Source of the DNA: JAYEHC01 sp964490635
GTDB taxonomy: Bacteria; Patescibacteriota; Minisyncoccia; JAHIHE01; JAGLIN01
Direction: 5' to 3'
Length of the DNA: 42,354 bases
Assembly: GCA_964490635.1 (NCBI GenBank)
Contig: CAZBCK010000001.1
Location: 1-42,354, forward strand
The position numbers were made by a program, and so were the translations under genes. Of the stretch, positions 1 through 7,206 are shown piece by piece. The notes under the pieces are model-generated. The model made no database searches. It saw nothing but the letters and a program-made list of their open reading frames with translations, and was not told the DNA's origin. Positions within the stretch are counted from its first letter, which is position 1, and each line of letters opens with the position of its first letter.

Positions 1-65
1 TTTTAGACCTTATAAGGAATATCTAAAACTGTAAACAACGCTCTGAAATCTTACAGATAAACTTA

Positions 66-287
66 TTATTTTGTATTTGGAATAGTAAAATTACATCTCT
101 CCGTATTATACAATCCATGTAAAGTAAAATTAATAAAAAAATCTTTCCAAGTGCTGCTATAAGCAAAAGCCACTGTTTGATTTTTAATGTATTTCCAACC
201 ATGATATTTTTTAGTGATCAAAGAATAATAAATTTCCAGCCAGTTAAAATTTTCTTCTCTGTTGTTGTAGATATTGTAGTATCTCAT
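66..287 (-). CDS. Orphan small protein, downstream half of a probably frameshifted gene
   Basis: I do not recognise the 73-residue product. It is rich in aromatic residues (Tyr, Trp, Phe) and has no signal peptide or membrane segment. A purine-rich stretch precedes the ATG. The same reading frame stays open upstream through 288-325 (FLKSYSEKEKEKS before the Met), so this is probably the C-terminal part of one protein of about 140 residues whose N-terminal part is the 307-489 ORF. The two frames meet at a T6A5 run near 314-324, with this frame +1 to the upstream one. The break could be a real frameshift or a homopolymer error in assembly. Both pieces lie downstream of the SAM-I riboswitch. Function unknown. 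Confidence 0.5.
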   Translation of the reverse strand: MRYYNIYNNREENFNWLEIYYSLITKKYHGWKYIKNQTVAFAYSSTWKDFFINFTLHGLYNTERCNFTIPNTK

Positions 288-306
288 TGACTTCTCTTTC
301 TCTTTT

Positions 307-489
307 TCACTGTAGCTTTTTAAAAAACGGCTCGTAGAGCGCTACTCCACTTTCAAGCTCGCCATTGTCTGTTATTCTCCAGCTTGCAAACATTACATTG
401 TATGGAAAATCAGAAAATTCTGGCTTGTCTTTAATATAAAGATGATGTGGAATAAAAGCATGCGGAGTTTTCATAAATTTTTGAGTCAT
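307..489 (-). CDS. Orphan small protein under the SAM-I riboswitch (upstream half of a frameshifted gene)
   Basis: This 60-residue product begins MTQKFMKTPHAF. A longer ORF reaches 591, but its first 34 codons run through the riboswitch terminator hairpin (508-543), so I place the start at 489, just past the expression platform. The family is unknown; the visible part reads like a soluble domain (SDFPYNVMFASWRI, ESGVALYEPFFKK). The reading ends at a TGA right after a T6A5 run, and a +1 shift there continues into the 66-287 ORF. Being the first gene after a SAM-I riboswitch suggests a role in methionine, SAM or sulfur metabolism or uptake, but nothing in the protein itself confirms this. Confidence 0.5.
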   Translation of the reverse strand: MTQKFMKTPHAFIPHHLYIKDKPEFSDFPYNVMFASWRITDNGELESGVALYEPFFKKLQ

Positions 490-507
490 ATATTTGATTA
501 TAATAAT

Positions 508-543
508 TAAAAAAATCTTTCCCAAAGAGAGAAAGATTTTTTT
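508..543 (-). terminator. Riboswitch expression-platform terminator
   Basis: A perfect 13-bp stem (AAAAAAATCTTTC pairing with GAAAGATTTTTTT) with a short loop lies between the SAM-I aptamer and the first downstream ATG at 489. Its T-run is on the minus strand, in the direction of the riboswitch transcript. This is the usual placement of the terminator in an OFF-type S-box, where SAM binding frees the terminator. Confidence 0.8.
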
Positions 544-556
544 AATAAAAAAACGA

Positions 557-662
557 CCTTTATCTTTCTCTTTCGGGCTTAGAATTAGCACCTTCCGAAA
601 ATAATCTTCGAGGTTGCTGGCAGATCATCGGGCTAAGTCTCTCGCTGCACTCTTGATAAATT
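557..662 (-). promoter_or_regulatory. SAM-I riboswitch (S-box leader)
   Basis: The minus strand carries the S-box conserved blocks in order: TTTATCAAGAG (P1/P2 5' side), CGAGAGACTTAGCCCGATGA, CTGCCAGCAACC, a variable P3 arm, AAGGTGCTAATTC, then GAAAGAGAAAGATAAAG closing P1. This covers the kink-turn, the P2-P3 core and the closing helix. S-box aptamers bind S-adenosylmethionine and usually switch off methionine or SAM synthesis and transport genes. Here it precedes a terminator and an unrecognised, apparently frameshifted small gene, which is an unusual target. Confidence 0.93.
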
Positions 663-681
663 TATTAAATTATATAGTTAC

Positions 682-709
682 ATTATAGCAGTTAAATAAA
701 CTGTGTTAA
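682..709 (-). promoter_or_regulatory. Promoter for the SAM-I leader
   Basis: The minus strand reads TTAACA (704-709), a 16-nt spacer, then TATAAT (682-687). This would start transcription near 675, about 12 nt before the aptamer's P1 helix, which fits a riboswitch transcript. Confidence 0.65.
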
Positions 710-726
710 ATAAAAATGTTATTATC

Positions 727-761
727 AAAAAAAACAGTCCCGGATATTCGGGACTGTTTTA
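727..761 (-). terminator. Terminator of the HigBA-like operon
   Basis: A 10-bp stem, AACAGTCCCG with CGGGACTGTT, and a 6-nt loop are followed by a T8 run on the minus strand. It lies just after the antitoxin gene (stop at 781) and isolates that operon from the riboswitch promoter. The plus-strand T-run is shorter, so it works mainly on the minus strand. Confidence 0.85.
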
Positions 762-780
762 TATTTCCACCACTTGTTTC

Positions 781-1080
781 TTACAATAATCTCGTCTTTC
801 CAATCCGAAATTTGAGATCTAAATTTTTGGCTATTTCATAAATCAAATCCACGCCGACATTAATCTGGCCATTTTCAATTTTAGAAATTTCTTTCTGGGT
901 AGTTTTTATATTCTTAGCCAATTTTTGCTGACTCAATCCTTTTTTAGTTCTGGCATTATATATTTCAGCCGCCAATAAAATTCTCACCCTTGCTTCCTGG
1001 GAGTATTTTTTAAAAAGAGGATGCTTTCTGGCTTTCGCCATCGCGTCCCGTTTTAATTTATCCTTATTTATATTCTTCAT
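781..1080 (-). CDS. XRE-family HTH antitoxin (HigA-like)
   Basis: This 99-residue protein has a C-terminal Cro/CI-type helix-turn-helix at about residues 40-90 (ARTKKGLSQQKLAKNIKTTQ, then EISKIENGQINVGVDLIYEI). Such proteins bind the cognate toxin and repress the shared promoter. Its ATG overlaps the end of the upstream toxin gene by 17 nt. The order toxin-then-antitoxin is the HigBA arrangement, not the RelBE one. A strong terminator follows. The N-terminal 35 residues are basic and may contact the toxin. Family assignment is firm; the partner assignment is by context. Confidence 0.85.
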   Translation of the reverse strand: MKNINKDKLKRDAMAKARKHPLFKKYSQEARVRILLAAEIYNARTKKGLSQQKLAKNIKTTQKEISKIENGQINVGVDLIYEIAKNLDLKFRIGKTRLL

Positions 1081-1495
1081 AATTTTGATTTTTAATAAAA
1101 TCTTGATAGTATTCTTTTGTTTGCTCTAATATTTTAATAATTTTTTTATCTATCTTTTTCTTTAATCCCTTTTCATATAAATCAGGTTTTTCAAAAGCGT
1201 TTAATAAAACTAACTTTTCTTGATGATAACAAAAATAAAAAATTCTAACCAAACTGTTGCCATCCTTAACTCTTATTTCATGAAATTTATATTCTCTTAC
1301 TGTTTTGGCGATTGGCGGTATTGGTCTTGTTTTATTTTCAACTATAAATTGGATTGATTGATCAATAAAGGCAAGCGTCTTAATTTTATGATTTTTTCGT
1401 TTCTCGGTATCACCTGATTTTAAATCATATTTAAACAAAAAATGTTTAACGGGAGAAAGCTGTAAATTCAAATTGTGATAATAAGTTACTTTCAT
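1064..1495 (-). CDS. RelE/HigB-family toxin (Gp49-like)
   Basis: This 143-residue protein has the core of the phage-derived Gp49-like/HigB family. The block KFHEIRVKDGNSLVRIFYFC then KLVLLNAFEKPDLYEKGLKK (about residues 70-115) matches the usual pattern of strand, R-hydrophobic-FY strand, then LL-x-AF-x-K before a C-terminal helix. Family members are ribosome-dependent mRNA endonucleases that halt translation when the antitoxin is lost. It overlaps the downstream HTH antitoxin. The N-terminal extension of about 40 residues is longer than typical HigB. I did not assign catalytic residues. Confidence 0.8.
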   Translation of the reverse strand: MKVTYYHNLNLQLSPVKHFLFKYDLKSGDTEKRKNHKIKTLAFIDQSIQFIVENKTRPIPPIAKTVREYKFHEIRVKDGNSLVRIFYFCYHQEKLVLLNAFEKPDLYEKGLKKKIDKKIIKILEQTKEYYQDFIKNQNYEEYK

Positions 1496-1643
1496 TATGA
1501 TAGTATTTACATTATAGCTTATTGGATATAATTGCCAAGTACAATAAAACTTTAAAAATTTTCAACCATGCTCCAGACAAAAAGTCCAATGGTAATATGT
1601 ATTATTATACTGTTTATAATTTCAATATTGATTAAAATTGAAT

Positions 1644-3326
1644 TTACAACCTTGGAAATAAAATCTCGCCTTTTTTTATTTTTATTCCCGGTTTCAATCT
1701 GCCCCATTTTTGAGCTTGTTTTAAATTTTTATTTAATTCAATTTTTCTTTCCTGCTCATCCGCAAATAATTGCGTGAAAATTTTCATTGCGGTTTCTGGC
1801 ATAAATGGATATATCATCCAAGCGATATGGCGGAGGGATTCAAGTAAATCGTAAACATAATATCTAGTTATTTCTTCATCCGTCTTAATTAATTCCCATG
1901 GTTTTGATTCCTGAATTAATTTATTTTGTCTTGCAACTATTCCTTCTAATACTCCTCTGTCTTTAAAGTTTGTATTTCCAATAGGAAATCGTTTTGATGT
2001 ATCTCCAAAAGATATTATAAACTCTAGTGCTTTATTCAATTTAAAATTATTAATAAATTTATCTATACTTTCCCATGTCTCTTTGAAGTAAAATTTATAT
2101 GGAGAGATATAGCTGCTGTGTATTTCATATCTTCTTTCTGTGTCACCCTTTTTCTTTTCTGGTACTTTACTATCAAAATATTTTTTTGCTAATGTTAGTG
2201 TTCTGGAAACAAGATTACCTAATCCATTTGCCAAGTCTGTTTGATAGACTTCTTCAAATCTTTCAAAAGAAAAATCGCCGTCACCTCCGGAAGGGATCTC
2301 TTTTAATAAATAATATCGCAAAGCATCCATGCCATATTTATCAACCACTTCAAACGGATCAATAGTATTACCTAGTGATTTACTTATCTTTTGTCCGCCG
2401 GAAGTGATGAAACCGTGGACGAATATTTTTTTCGGGAGTGGTAAACCGGCGGATAGAAGCATTGCCGGCCAAATGGCGGCGTGAAAACGCAAAATGTCTT
2501 TGCCGATGAGATGAATATCCGCTGGCCAGTATTTTTGGAAATTAACACACCCCTTGCCCATCTCAAGAGGGGAATTACTGTCAAAATCTCCATATCCCAG
2601 CGCCGAAATATAGTTTGTTAGCGCGTCGCACCAAACATACATTGTTTGCGTTTCATCGTTTGGGACCGGCACACCCCAGTCTAAAACTTTTTTCGGGCGA
2701 GAGAAGCTGATATCTTTCAATCCGCCTTTGATAACATTCAAGATTTCATTCTTTCTGCTTTCTGGCAAGATTTCAAGTTTTCCGCTTTCTATTTTTTCTT
2801 GAATTATTTTTGAATATTTGGACAACTTAAAAAAATAATTTTCTTCTTTGATCTTCTCTGGCGCTTTTTGATGATTCGGGCACTTGCCGTCAACTAAATC
2901 TTTTTCCGTTAAATACGCCTCGCAACCGACACAGTAATAACCTTCATAATTGCTTTTATAAATGTCTCCTGACTCAACTAGTTTATTCCATAACTTTTGC
3001 GCTGCCGGCCAGTGTCTATTTTTATCAGTCGTGCGGATGAAATCGTTGTTAGAGATATTAAGCGTATCTAATAATAATTGAAATTTAGCCGAGTTTTCAT
3101 CAACAAACTTTTGCGGATCCATTTTTTTTTCCAGAGCTGTTTTTTTAATCTTTGATCCGTTCTCATCAGTTCCAGACAAGAAAAAAACATCATCGCTTTT
3201 CATCCGATGATATCGCGCCAGAACATCCGCTTGGCAAATTTCCATCGCATATCCAATATGCGGAGCGGCGTTGGCATAGGCAATAGAAGTGGTGATATAG
3301 AATTTATTTTGTTTCGGTATTGACAT
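1644..3326 (-). CDS. metG: Methionyl-tRNA synthetase
   Basis: Charges tRNA-Met with methionine in the cytosol. Class I signatures are present: HIGY at residues 23-26 (the HIGH site) and KISKS at 313-317 (the KMSKS loop). A single CxxC...CxxH zinc knuckle lies in the connective domain (C132, C135, C149, H152). The anticodon-binding helical domain follows to residue 560. There is no C-terminal tRNA-binding EMAP domain, so it is the short form. An 11-residue stretch at about 251-261 (NSPLEMGKGCV), just before FQKYWPADIHLIGKDILRFH, is encoded by a fragment of a palindromic element seen in full inside recG. It is in frame, and all catalytic motifs are intact. Confidence 0.96.
   Translation of the reverse strand: MSIPKQNKFYITTSIAYANAAPHIGYAMEICQADVLARYHRMKSDDVFFLSGTDENGSKIKKTALEKKMDPQKFVDENSAKFQLLLDTLNISNNDFIRTTDKNRHWPAAQKLWNKLVESGDIYKSNYEGYYCVGCEAYLTEKDLVDGKCPNHQKAPEKIKEENYFFKLSKYSKIIQEKIESGKLEILPESRKNEILNVIKGGLKDISFSRPKKVLDWGVPVPNDETQTMYVWCDALTNYISALGYGDFDSNSPLEMGKGCVNFQKYWPADIHLIGKDILRFHAAIWPAMLLSAGLPLPKKIFVHGFITSGGQKISKSLGNTIDPFEVVDKYGMDALRYYLLKEIPSGGDGDFSFERFEEVYQTDLANGLGNLVSRTLTLAKKYFDSKVPEKKKGDTERRYEIHSSYISPYKFYFKETWESIDKFINNFKLNKALEFIISFGDTSKRFPIGNTNFKDRGVLEGIVARQNKLIQESKPWELIKTDEEITRYYVYDLLESLRHIAWMIYPFMPETAMKIFTQLFADEQERKIELNKNLKQAQKWGRLKPGIKIKKGEILFPRL
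2545..2577 (-). repeat. In-frame single-hairpin palindromic element inside metG
   Basis: On the plus strand this reads ACACACCCCTTGCCC then ATCTCAAGAGGGGAATTA. It matches the left half of the 82-bp element inside recG (ACACACCTCTAACCCC, TCTCAAGAGGGGAAT). It is 33 bp, exactly 11 codons, and sits in a surface-loop-like position where MetG homologues normally run straight into KYWPADIHL. I infer insertion followed by loss of the second hairpin, or insertion of a single hairpin. Confidence 0.6.
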
Positions 3327-3372
3327 AAATTGTATAGCTGTTAAGATTTTTGTTATAAGGAGGTATTATAAA

Positions 3373-3489
3373 ATGATAATAAAAGAATATATCGTAGAAA
3401 AAACAGAGGTGACAATTCACCTAATAGACGGACATGAGATAAAAGGGAGAATTACCAGATTTAATGGGTCTCTCTCGTTGCTTTTATAG
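3373..3489 (+). CDS. 38-residue Hfq/Sm-like small protein
   Basis: A perfect ribosome-binding site AAGGAGGT (3357-3364) sits 8 nt before the ATG, and an intrinsic terminator follows 25 nt after the stop, so this is a complete small transcription unit divergent from metG. Residues 13-37 (VTIHLIDGHEIKGRITRFNG, then SLSLLL) resemble the Sm1 motif of bacterial Hfq, with pattern V-[ST]-[IV]-x-L-[IV]-[ND]-G-x-x-[LI]-x-G-x-[IV]-x-x-F. The usual N-terminal helix is shortened and the Sm2 half is missing. Beyond the TAG stop the same frame reads SKIVEQRYSTL, faintly like the Hfq Sm2 block, so the gene may be cut by an amber codon. Hfq-like function is inference. Confidence 0.55.
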   Translation: MIIKEYIVEKTEVTIHLIDGHEIKGRITRFNGSLSLLL

Positions 3490-3514
3490 AGTAAAATAGT
3501 GGAACAACGCTATT

Positions 3515-3546
3515 CAACCCTTTATTTTTTATAGGGTTGTTTTTTT
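3515..3546 (+). terminator. Terminator of the small Sm-like gene
   Basis: CAACCC pairs with GGGTTG around an AT-rich loop and is followed by T7 on the plus strand. It ends against the 3' end of the convergent permease gene. Confidence 0.75.
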
Positions 3547-4567
3547 AATGTTTATTTCCATACAAATCTTCTAAAATAATAGAAGCGATTGTCGCGACGG
3601 GGACGGATAAAATTACTCCGGGAATTTCCGCGAATTTGTATCCAACTAACATGGCAATTATTATTATAACTGGATGAAGCCCTACCGATTTTTGCATAAC
3701 TTTTGGCACAAGCACATAATTTTCAACTTCTTGAATTAGGAAATATAAAATCAAGGTTAGTAGAAATAAAGAAGGCGAGATAGCAAGGGCAATAATGAGA
3801 GCTGGAATACTGGCAAGAATCGGACCTAAATACGGAATGAGTTCCATGAATCCGGCAATTATCGCAAGAACCATCGCATAAGGAACTCCCAGCAAGGAAA
3901 GTCCTACGAAAGTTACAAAACCAACTGCAAATCCTAAAAAAAGCTGACCGATAAACCATTTTCCCAATTTAATTTCAATCTTTTTAATAATTTTTAAAGA
4001 TCTTGGCTGGAAGCTAAAAGGAATCACCGCTTTGACAAATTTCTCAACGCCTTTTTTTTCAATGACCAAATAAAAAGAAATTACGGCAATCATTATTGCT
4101 GAAAGGAGTCCACCCAGAAGATCAAATATCCTGGAAAGAATAGCGGTTGTCGTATTTTTTAAAAACTTGCTTGCTTCAATCAAAATTTCTTGGATCGGTT
4201 CCGCCAGCCTGTCGTCAATTTGCTGTTCTGAAATTGTTGAATAATCAATATTCATACTGTTTATATAAACAGGGAACTGCGTGGCGAGCTGGCTTAACTC
4301 TTTTGCCAGTGGCGGAACTATTATGTAAAAGAATAGCCCGATTATTACAATGACTGCTGAAAATAAAATTGACGCGCCGATTACTCTCGGGATTTTTTTC
4401 TTTTTCATTTTCTCAACGGCGGGATTCATAATCAAGGCGACAATGACGGAAATAAAAACAATAAAAATTATTTGCCGTAGATAGAAAAGAAGAAATAAAA
4501 CAAGCAAAACAAAAACAATTCTAAGAATACTTTCATAAGAAATGTCAAATCTTTGTTTTTGATTCAT
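3545..4567 (-). CDS. AI-2E/PerM family permease (UPF0118)
   Basis: This 340-residue integral membrane protein has the AI-2E transporter layout: two or three N-terminal helices (residues 10-45 and 65-95), a soluble segment (about 95-150), then several helices, including the conserved region LGVPYAMVLAIIAGFMELIP followed by YLGPILASIPA near residues 225-255 and a C-terminal HPVIIIIAMLVGYKFAEIPG block. Members export small solutes; substrates vary (autoinducer-2 in E. coli TqsA, Na+ or Li+/H+ exchange in others), so the substrate here is unknown. It is encoded on the same strand as the M16 protease but separated by a palindromic element. Confidence 0.9.
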   Translation of the reverse strand: MNQKQRFDISYESILRIVFVLLVLFLLFYLRQIIFIVFISVIVALIMNPAVEKMKKKKIPRVIGASILFSAVIVIIGLFFYIIVPPLAKELSQLATQFPVYINSMNIDYSTISEQQIDDRLAEPIQEILIEASKFLKNTTTAILSRIFDLLGGLLSAIMIAVISFYLVIEKKGVEKFVKAVIPFSFQPRSLKIIKKIEIKLGKWFIGQLFLGFAVGFVTFVGLSLLGVPYAMVLAIIAGFMELIPYLGPILASIPALIIALAISPSLFLLTLILYFLIQEVENYVLVPKVMQKSVGLHPVIIIIAMLVGYKFAEIPGVILSVPVATIASIILEDLYGNKH

Positions 4568-4591
4568 GAATATTTATGTTATAAAAAATAA

Positions 4592-4680
4592 TTGTCATTC
4601 CGAAACGGAATAGTTTATAGTATTATCTCGATTGTGATTAAGAGGAATTCCTCGGCTCCTATTGTTGCTCGGGATGACAA
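4592..4680. repeat. Palindromic intergenic element with TTGTCAT ends
   Basis: The element begins TTGTCATTCCGAAACGGAAT and ends TTGCTCGGGATGACAAAATT, so its ends form a long-range stem (TTGTCAT with ATGACAA). It contains smaller hairpins (TTCCGAAACGGAA and GAGGAATTCCTC). It lies between two minus-strand genes and shares its terminal sequence with five other elements in the window. Confidence 0.6.
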
Positions 4681-4682
4681 AA

Positions 4683-5945
4683 TTAAAACTTCAAGATTTT
4701 CTCAAACACTTTTTTATTTTTGAACGGTCCGATTAATGCCAGATTCAGTTTATTATCAACAAAAACATCCTGTGCCACTCTTTGCAGATCATTTGCTGTA
4801 ACTGTATTTATTCTAGCAATTTTTTCTTGAGGGGTCAAAATTTTTCCAGTGTCTATTTCCTGATTGGCAACAAAACTTGCTATGGCATCTGATGATTCTA
4901 AGGCAATATTCATTCTTCCTTTTATGTAATTCTTTGCTCTTTTTATTTCCTCCGCGCTTATTTTTTCTTCTTTTACTTTTCTAAATTCATCCAAAATTAT
5001 TTTTATCGCCTCCAAGCATTTCTTATTATTTATTCCCGACTGCGCCATAAAATATCCAACATCTTTATAGCTTTCAGGCGAAGTATATATATAGTAAGCC
5101 CATCCTTTTTCCACAATGGAAGTATAAAGGCGCGCGCTCATATTTCCTCCAAGGATCACGCTTAAAACAGATAAAATATACTCATTCTTATGGTTTGTAT
5201 TATATCCTCTCACCCCCAAGCATAAATGTGTCTGATCTGTTTTCTTGTACTTCAAAAGAATTTCTGGCTTGCTTTGTTTGTCAAATGCTTTAGTTTGTTT
5301 CCCTGATTTATTTTTATTGCTGGAAACAAAATATTTCTTTATTTTGTTTCTGATTTCTCTTTCGTTAAAGTTTCCCGCGATTGCAACAATAATATTGTCA
5401 CCATTGTAATATTTTTTATAATAATCAATAAAATCTTTTCTTTTGATTGAATCCATAGTTTCCTTGGTGCCACCTATATCCCATCCCATTGGATGATCAG
5501 GATATAGAACTTCTTCAAAAAGGAACGGGATTCTCATCATCGGATTATCAAGAAACATGTTTAATTCTTCTATAACAGTTCCTCTTTCTTCCTCAATATC
5601 TTTTGCTGAGAATTTTGAATTTAACAACATATCCGAGATAACATCCAATGCCAAATTGTAGTGTTTACTATCCACTTTTACCCAAAAGCCGGTATGTTCC
5701 TTGCCTGTAAAAGCGTTAAAAGCTCCTCCAACCTTATCAAGCTCTTTGGAAATATCCAGTTTCGTTGGACGCTTTTCGGTACCTTTAAAAAACATATGTT
5801 CCAAAAAATGAGAAATTCCTCTATTTTTTGTATTTTCGTTTTTAGATCCGGTTCCCACTATTACTAAAACAGTAACGGTCTTTGTCCCTTTCAGCGGAGC
5901 GGTAATAATTCTGACTCCGTTCTTTAATTTTAATTTTTTGTACAT
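4683..5945 (-). CDS. M16-family zinc metalloprotease (pitrilysin/processing-peptidase type)
   Basis: This 420-residue protein has the inverted zinc motif HFLEH (H46, E49, H50) and the third ligand E127 in VIEELNM, which is exactly the H-x-x-E-H-x76-E spacing. The N-terminal M16 domain is followed by the inactive M16_C domain (about 165-420), as in the single-chain two-domain bacterial proteins related to mitochondrial processing peptidase. Such enzymes degrade short peptides in a closed chamber. No signal peptide is visible, so it is probably cytosolic. The substrate is unknown. Confidence 0.93.
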   Translation of the reverse strand: MYKKLKLKNGVRIITAPLKGTKTVTVLVIVGTGSKNENTKNRGISHFLEHMFFKGTEKRPTKLDISKELDKVGGAFNAFTGKEHTGFWVKVDSKHYNLALDVISDMLLNSKFSAKDIEEERGTVIEELNMFLDNPMMRIPFLFEEVLYPDHPMGWDIGGTKETMDSIKRKDFIDYYKKYYNGDNIIVAIAGNFNEREIRNKIKKYFVSSNKNKSGKQTKAFDKQSKPEILLKYKKTDQTHLCLGVRGYNTNHKNEYILSVLSVILGGNMSARLYTSIVEKGWAYYIYTSPESYKDVGYFMAQSGINNKKCLEAIKIILDEFRKVKEEKISAEEIKRAKNYIKGRMNIALESSDAIASFVANQEIDTGKILTPQEKIARINTVTANDLQRVAQDVFVDNKLNLALIGPFKNKKVFEKILKF

Positions 5946-5980
5946 TCTTTTAAAAAGTTACAGATAAAAATTAAATCTCT

Positions 5981-6229
5981 TTATTTCAAGAGATTTGCTA
6001 ATTTCAATTCTAATCTTTCTATTGCTATTTTTTCAAGAGTTATATCTCCTTTTATTGTCATACTTTCAATATTCTTCTTATGAAACGCTATTTTCATTCT
6101 CAAATACCATACATTTATTTCTCTCCTCATAGTTGCGCTTTTTTTTGCCGCATCTCTATTTGCTGATTTTACGATTTTTAAGACTTTTCTTAAAAGTAAA
6201 TCATCTCTAACAATAGTAAAATTATTCAT
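5981..6229 (-). CDS. Hypothetical small basic helical protein
   Basis: An 82-residue protein, mostly charged and predicted helical by eye (ANRDAAKKSATMRREINVWY, then IAIERLELKLANLLK). A clear ribosome-binding site AGGAGG lies 6 nt before the ATG, which supports expression. It is read in the same direction as the M16 protease and precedes it by 35 nt, so the two may share a transcript. No family recognised; the charge suggests contact with nucleic acid or the ribosome, but this is speculative. Confidence 0.65.
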   Translation of the reverse strand: MNNFTIVRDDLLLRKVLKIVKSANRDAAKKSATMRREINVWYLRMKIAFHKKNIESMTIKGDITLEKIAIERLELKLANLLK

Positions 6230-6286
6230 TATAATTCCTCCTATTCTTCTATAGGAATACTATCACTAAAAATAAAAAAAAGCAAC

Positions 6287-6454
6287 AAAAAAATTCAGGA
6301 GGCCGGGAGTTAGCAATTTCTAAATTATACGAACTGAAAATTAACATGCCACTATTTGATAATAATGGCGAGGAGAGAGATTTGCTATTCTTCAGCCCGA
6401 TTAGAATATCGCTAATTCACCGACCTTCTGAATTTTATATAATATTACTCAATG
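6287..6454 (-). ncRNA. Candidate rod-shaped structured ncRNA with its own promoter and U-tract
   Basis: The RNA can fold into one long interrupted rod. The outer stem pairs UUCAGAAGGUCGG (6432-6420) with CCGGCCUCCUGAA (6306-6294), 12 of 13 pairs. Next come UUAGC with GCUAA, UUCUAA with UUAGAA, CGGGCUGAA with UUCAGUUCG, and a 9-bp apical hairpin GCCAUUAUU-AUCA-AAUAGUGGC. A pyrimidine-rich bulge AAUCUCUCUCCUC is left single-stranded on the 5' side. The outer stem is followed at once by seven U residues, as in an intrinsic terminator. A good promoter precedes it (6461-6488). No coding potential is evident. The shape recalls 6S RNA, but I see no specific 6S signature; a mobile palindrome is the main alternative. 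Confidence 0.55.
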
Positions 6455-6460
6455 TGTATA

Positions 6461-6488
6461 ATAATATATTACTTCCAAATTTTGTCAA
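6461..6488 (-). promoter_or_regulatory. Promoter of the candidate ncRNA
   Basis: On the minus strand TTGACA (6483-6488), a 16-nt spacer, then TATTAT (6461-6466). The consensus -35 and near-consensus -10 place the start close to 6454, about 20 nt before the outer stem of the candidate ncRNA. Confidence 0.65.
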
Positions 6489-6590
6489 CTTTTATATTTC
6501 AAGTTCTATTCCCAGATGCAACACCATAAAAAACGCCTAAGTTAAGCTCACATTTGTCTTTAGTATAGTTATTACAAGTTTTAGCTATTT

Positions 6591-6923
6591 TTACATTCCC
6601 ATCATCTTTCTTGCCAGGTCTTCATATTCTTTCCGTTCTTGCGGAGACATTTTGCGCAATATTCCCATCATTTCTCCCGGACTTGGATTTTCTTTTCCAC
6701 CCATTAGTTTTTTTATTTTTTCAGTTATTTCCTGTTGTTCTTCATAGCTCATTTTCTGCATATTCTCCATAGTTTTTTTTGCCATTTCTTTCTGTTGTCC
6801 TTCTGGCATATCTTTCAATTGTTTTTCCATTGCTTTGTCCATCACTTTTTTCCCAACTTTGGTCTTACCGAATTTCATTACACCTTTTGCCATTGTTTTC
6901 TTGATTGAATCCTTTATACCCAT
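6591..6923 (-). CDS. Hypothetical Lys/Met-rich small protein
   Basis: A 110-residue, highly basic, Met-rich and helical protein. Residues 1-35 are Lys-rich and 36-110 contain repeated acidic-basic helices (EMAKKTMENMQKMSYEEQQE, then MSPQERKEYEDLARKMMGM). No membrane segment and no known domain recognised. It lies just upstream of the ncRNA promoter on the same strand but is not clearly in an operon. Function unknown. Confidence 0.6.
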   Translation of the reverse strand: MGIKDSIKKTMAKGVMKFGKTKVGKKVMDKAMEKQLKDMPEGQQKEMAKKTMENMQKMSYEEQQEITEKIKKLMGGKENPSPGEMMGILRKMSPQERKEYEDLARKMMGM

Positions 6924-6990
6924 AATTTTGATTTAATTTATTAATCTTAGAATTTTCTTATTTTATATTATTCTGAACTTATTTCACAAA

Positions 6991-7031
6991 ACAAACTTTG
7001 TCACTTCCGCGGAGACGGAAATCTAGTTTGT
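6991..7031. repeat. Diverged palindromic element
   Basis: ACAAACT (6991-6997) pairs with AGTTTGT (7025-7031), with TTCCG and CGGAA inside. The core TTGTCACTTCCGCGGAGACG is a diverged copy of the TTGTCATTCCCGCGGAGGCG element at 7323-7351. Confidence 0.55.
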
Positions 7032-7206
7032 CTCAATGAGTGATATTTTTTATTTTTTAGTTTATTTTGTCGTTGGTTCAGTGTCTCTGACCTGAACCTT
7101 ATATTTCTTTTGATCTATTTATTAACCAACTACCGTTCCTAAATTCACAATTATTATAGAACTATGCAAAGATATAAGTTTCTTAATTACGCTTTAAGAA
7201 ATATCC

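Noticed and set aside
307..326. Programmed -1 frameshift at T6A5
   Set aside because: The downstream ORF is in the +1 frame; a -1 shift meets a stop at once. A true indel or a +1/-2 event would be needed, so a programmed -1 site is not supported.
1568..1777. Hydrophobic plus-strand ORF
   Set aside because: It overlaps the 3' end of metG on the other strand and lacks a ribosome-binding site; its hydrophobicity comes from T-rich antisense sequence.
3373..3507. Amber codon recoding to make full-length Hfq
   Set aside because: The similarity after the TAG is faint and the frame ends again at the terminator; UAG recoding is not known for this kind of genome. I kept only the short-peptide call.
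6287..6454. T-box or known riboswitch
   Set aside because: No T-box sequence (AGGGTGG-type), no specifier loop, and no gene directly downstream on the same strand within reach.
6346..6540. 64-residue ORF on the plus strand
   Set aside because: It runs through both arms of the rod-like RNA and its promoter, has no ribosome-binding site and no protein-like pattern.
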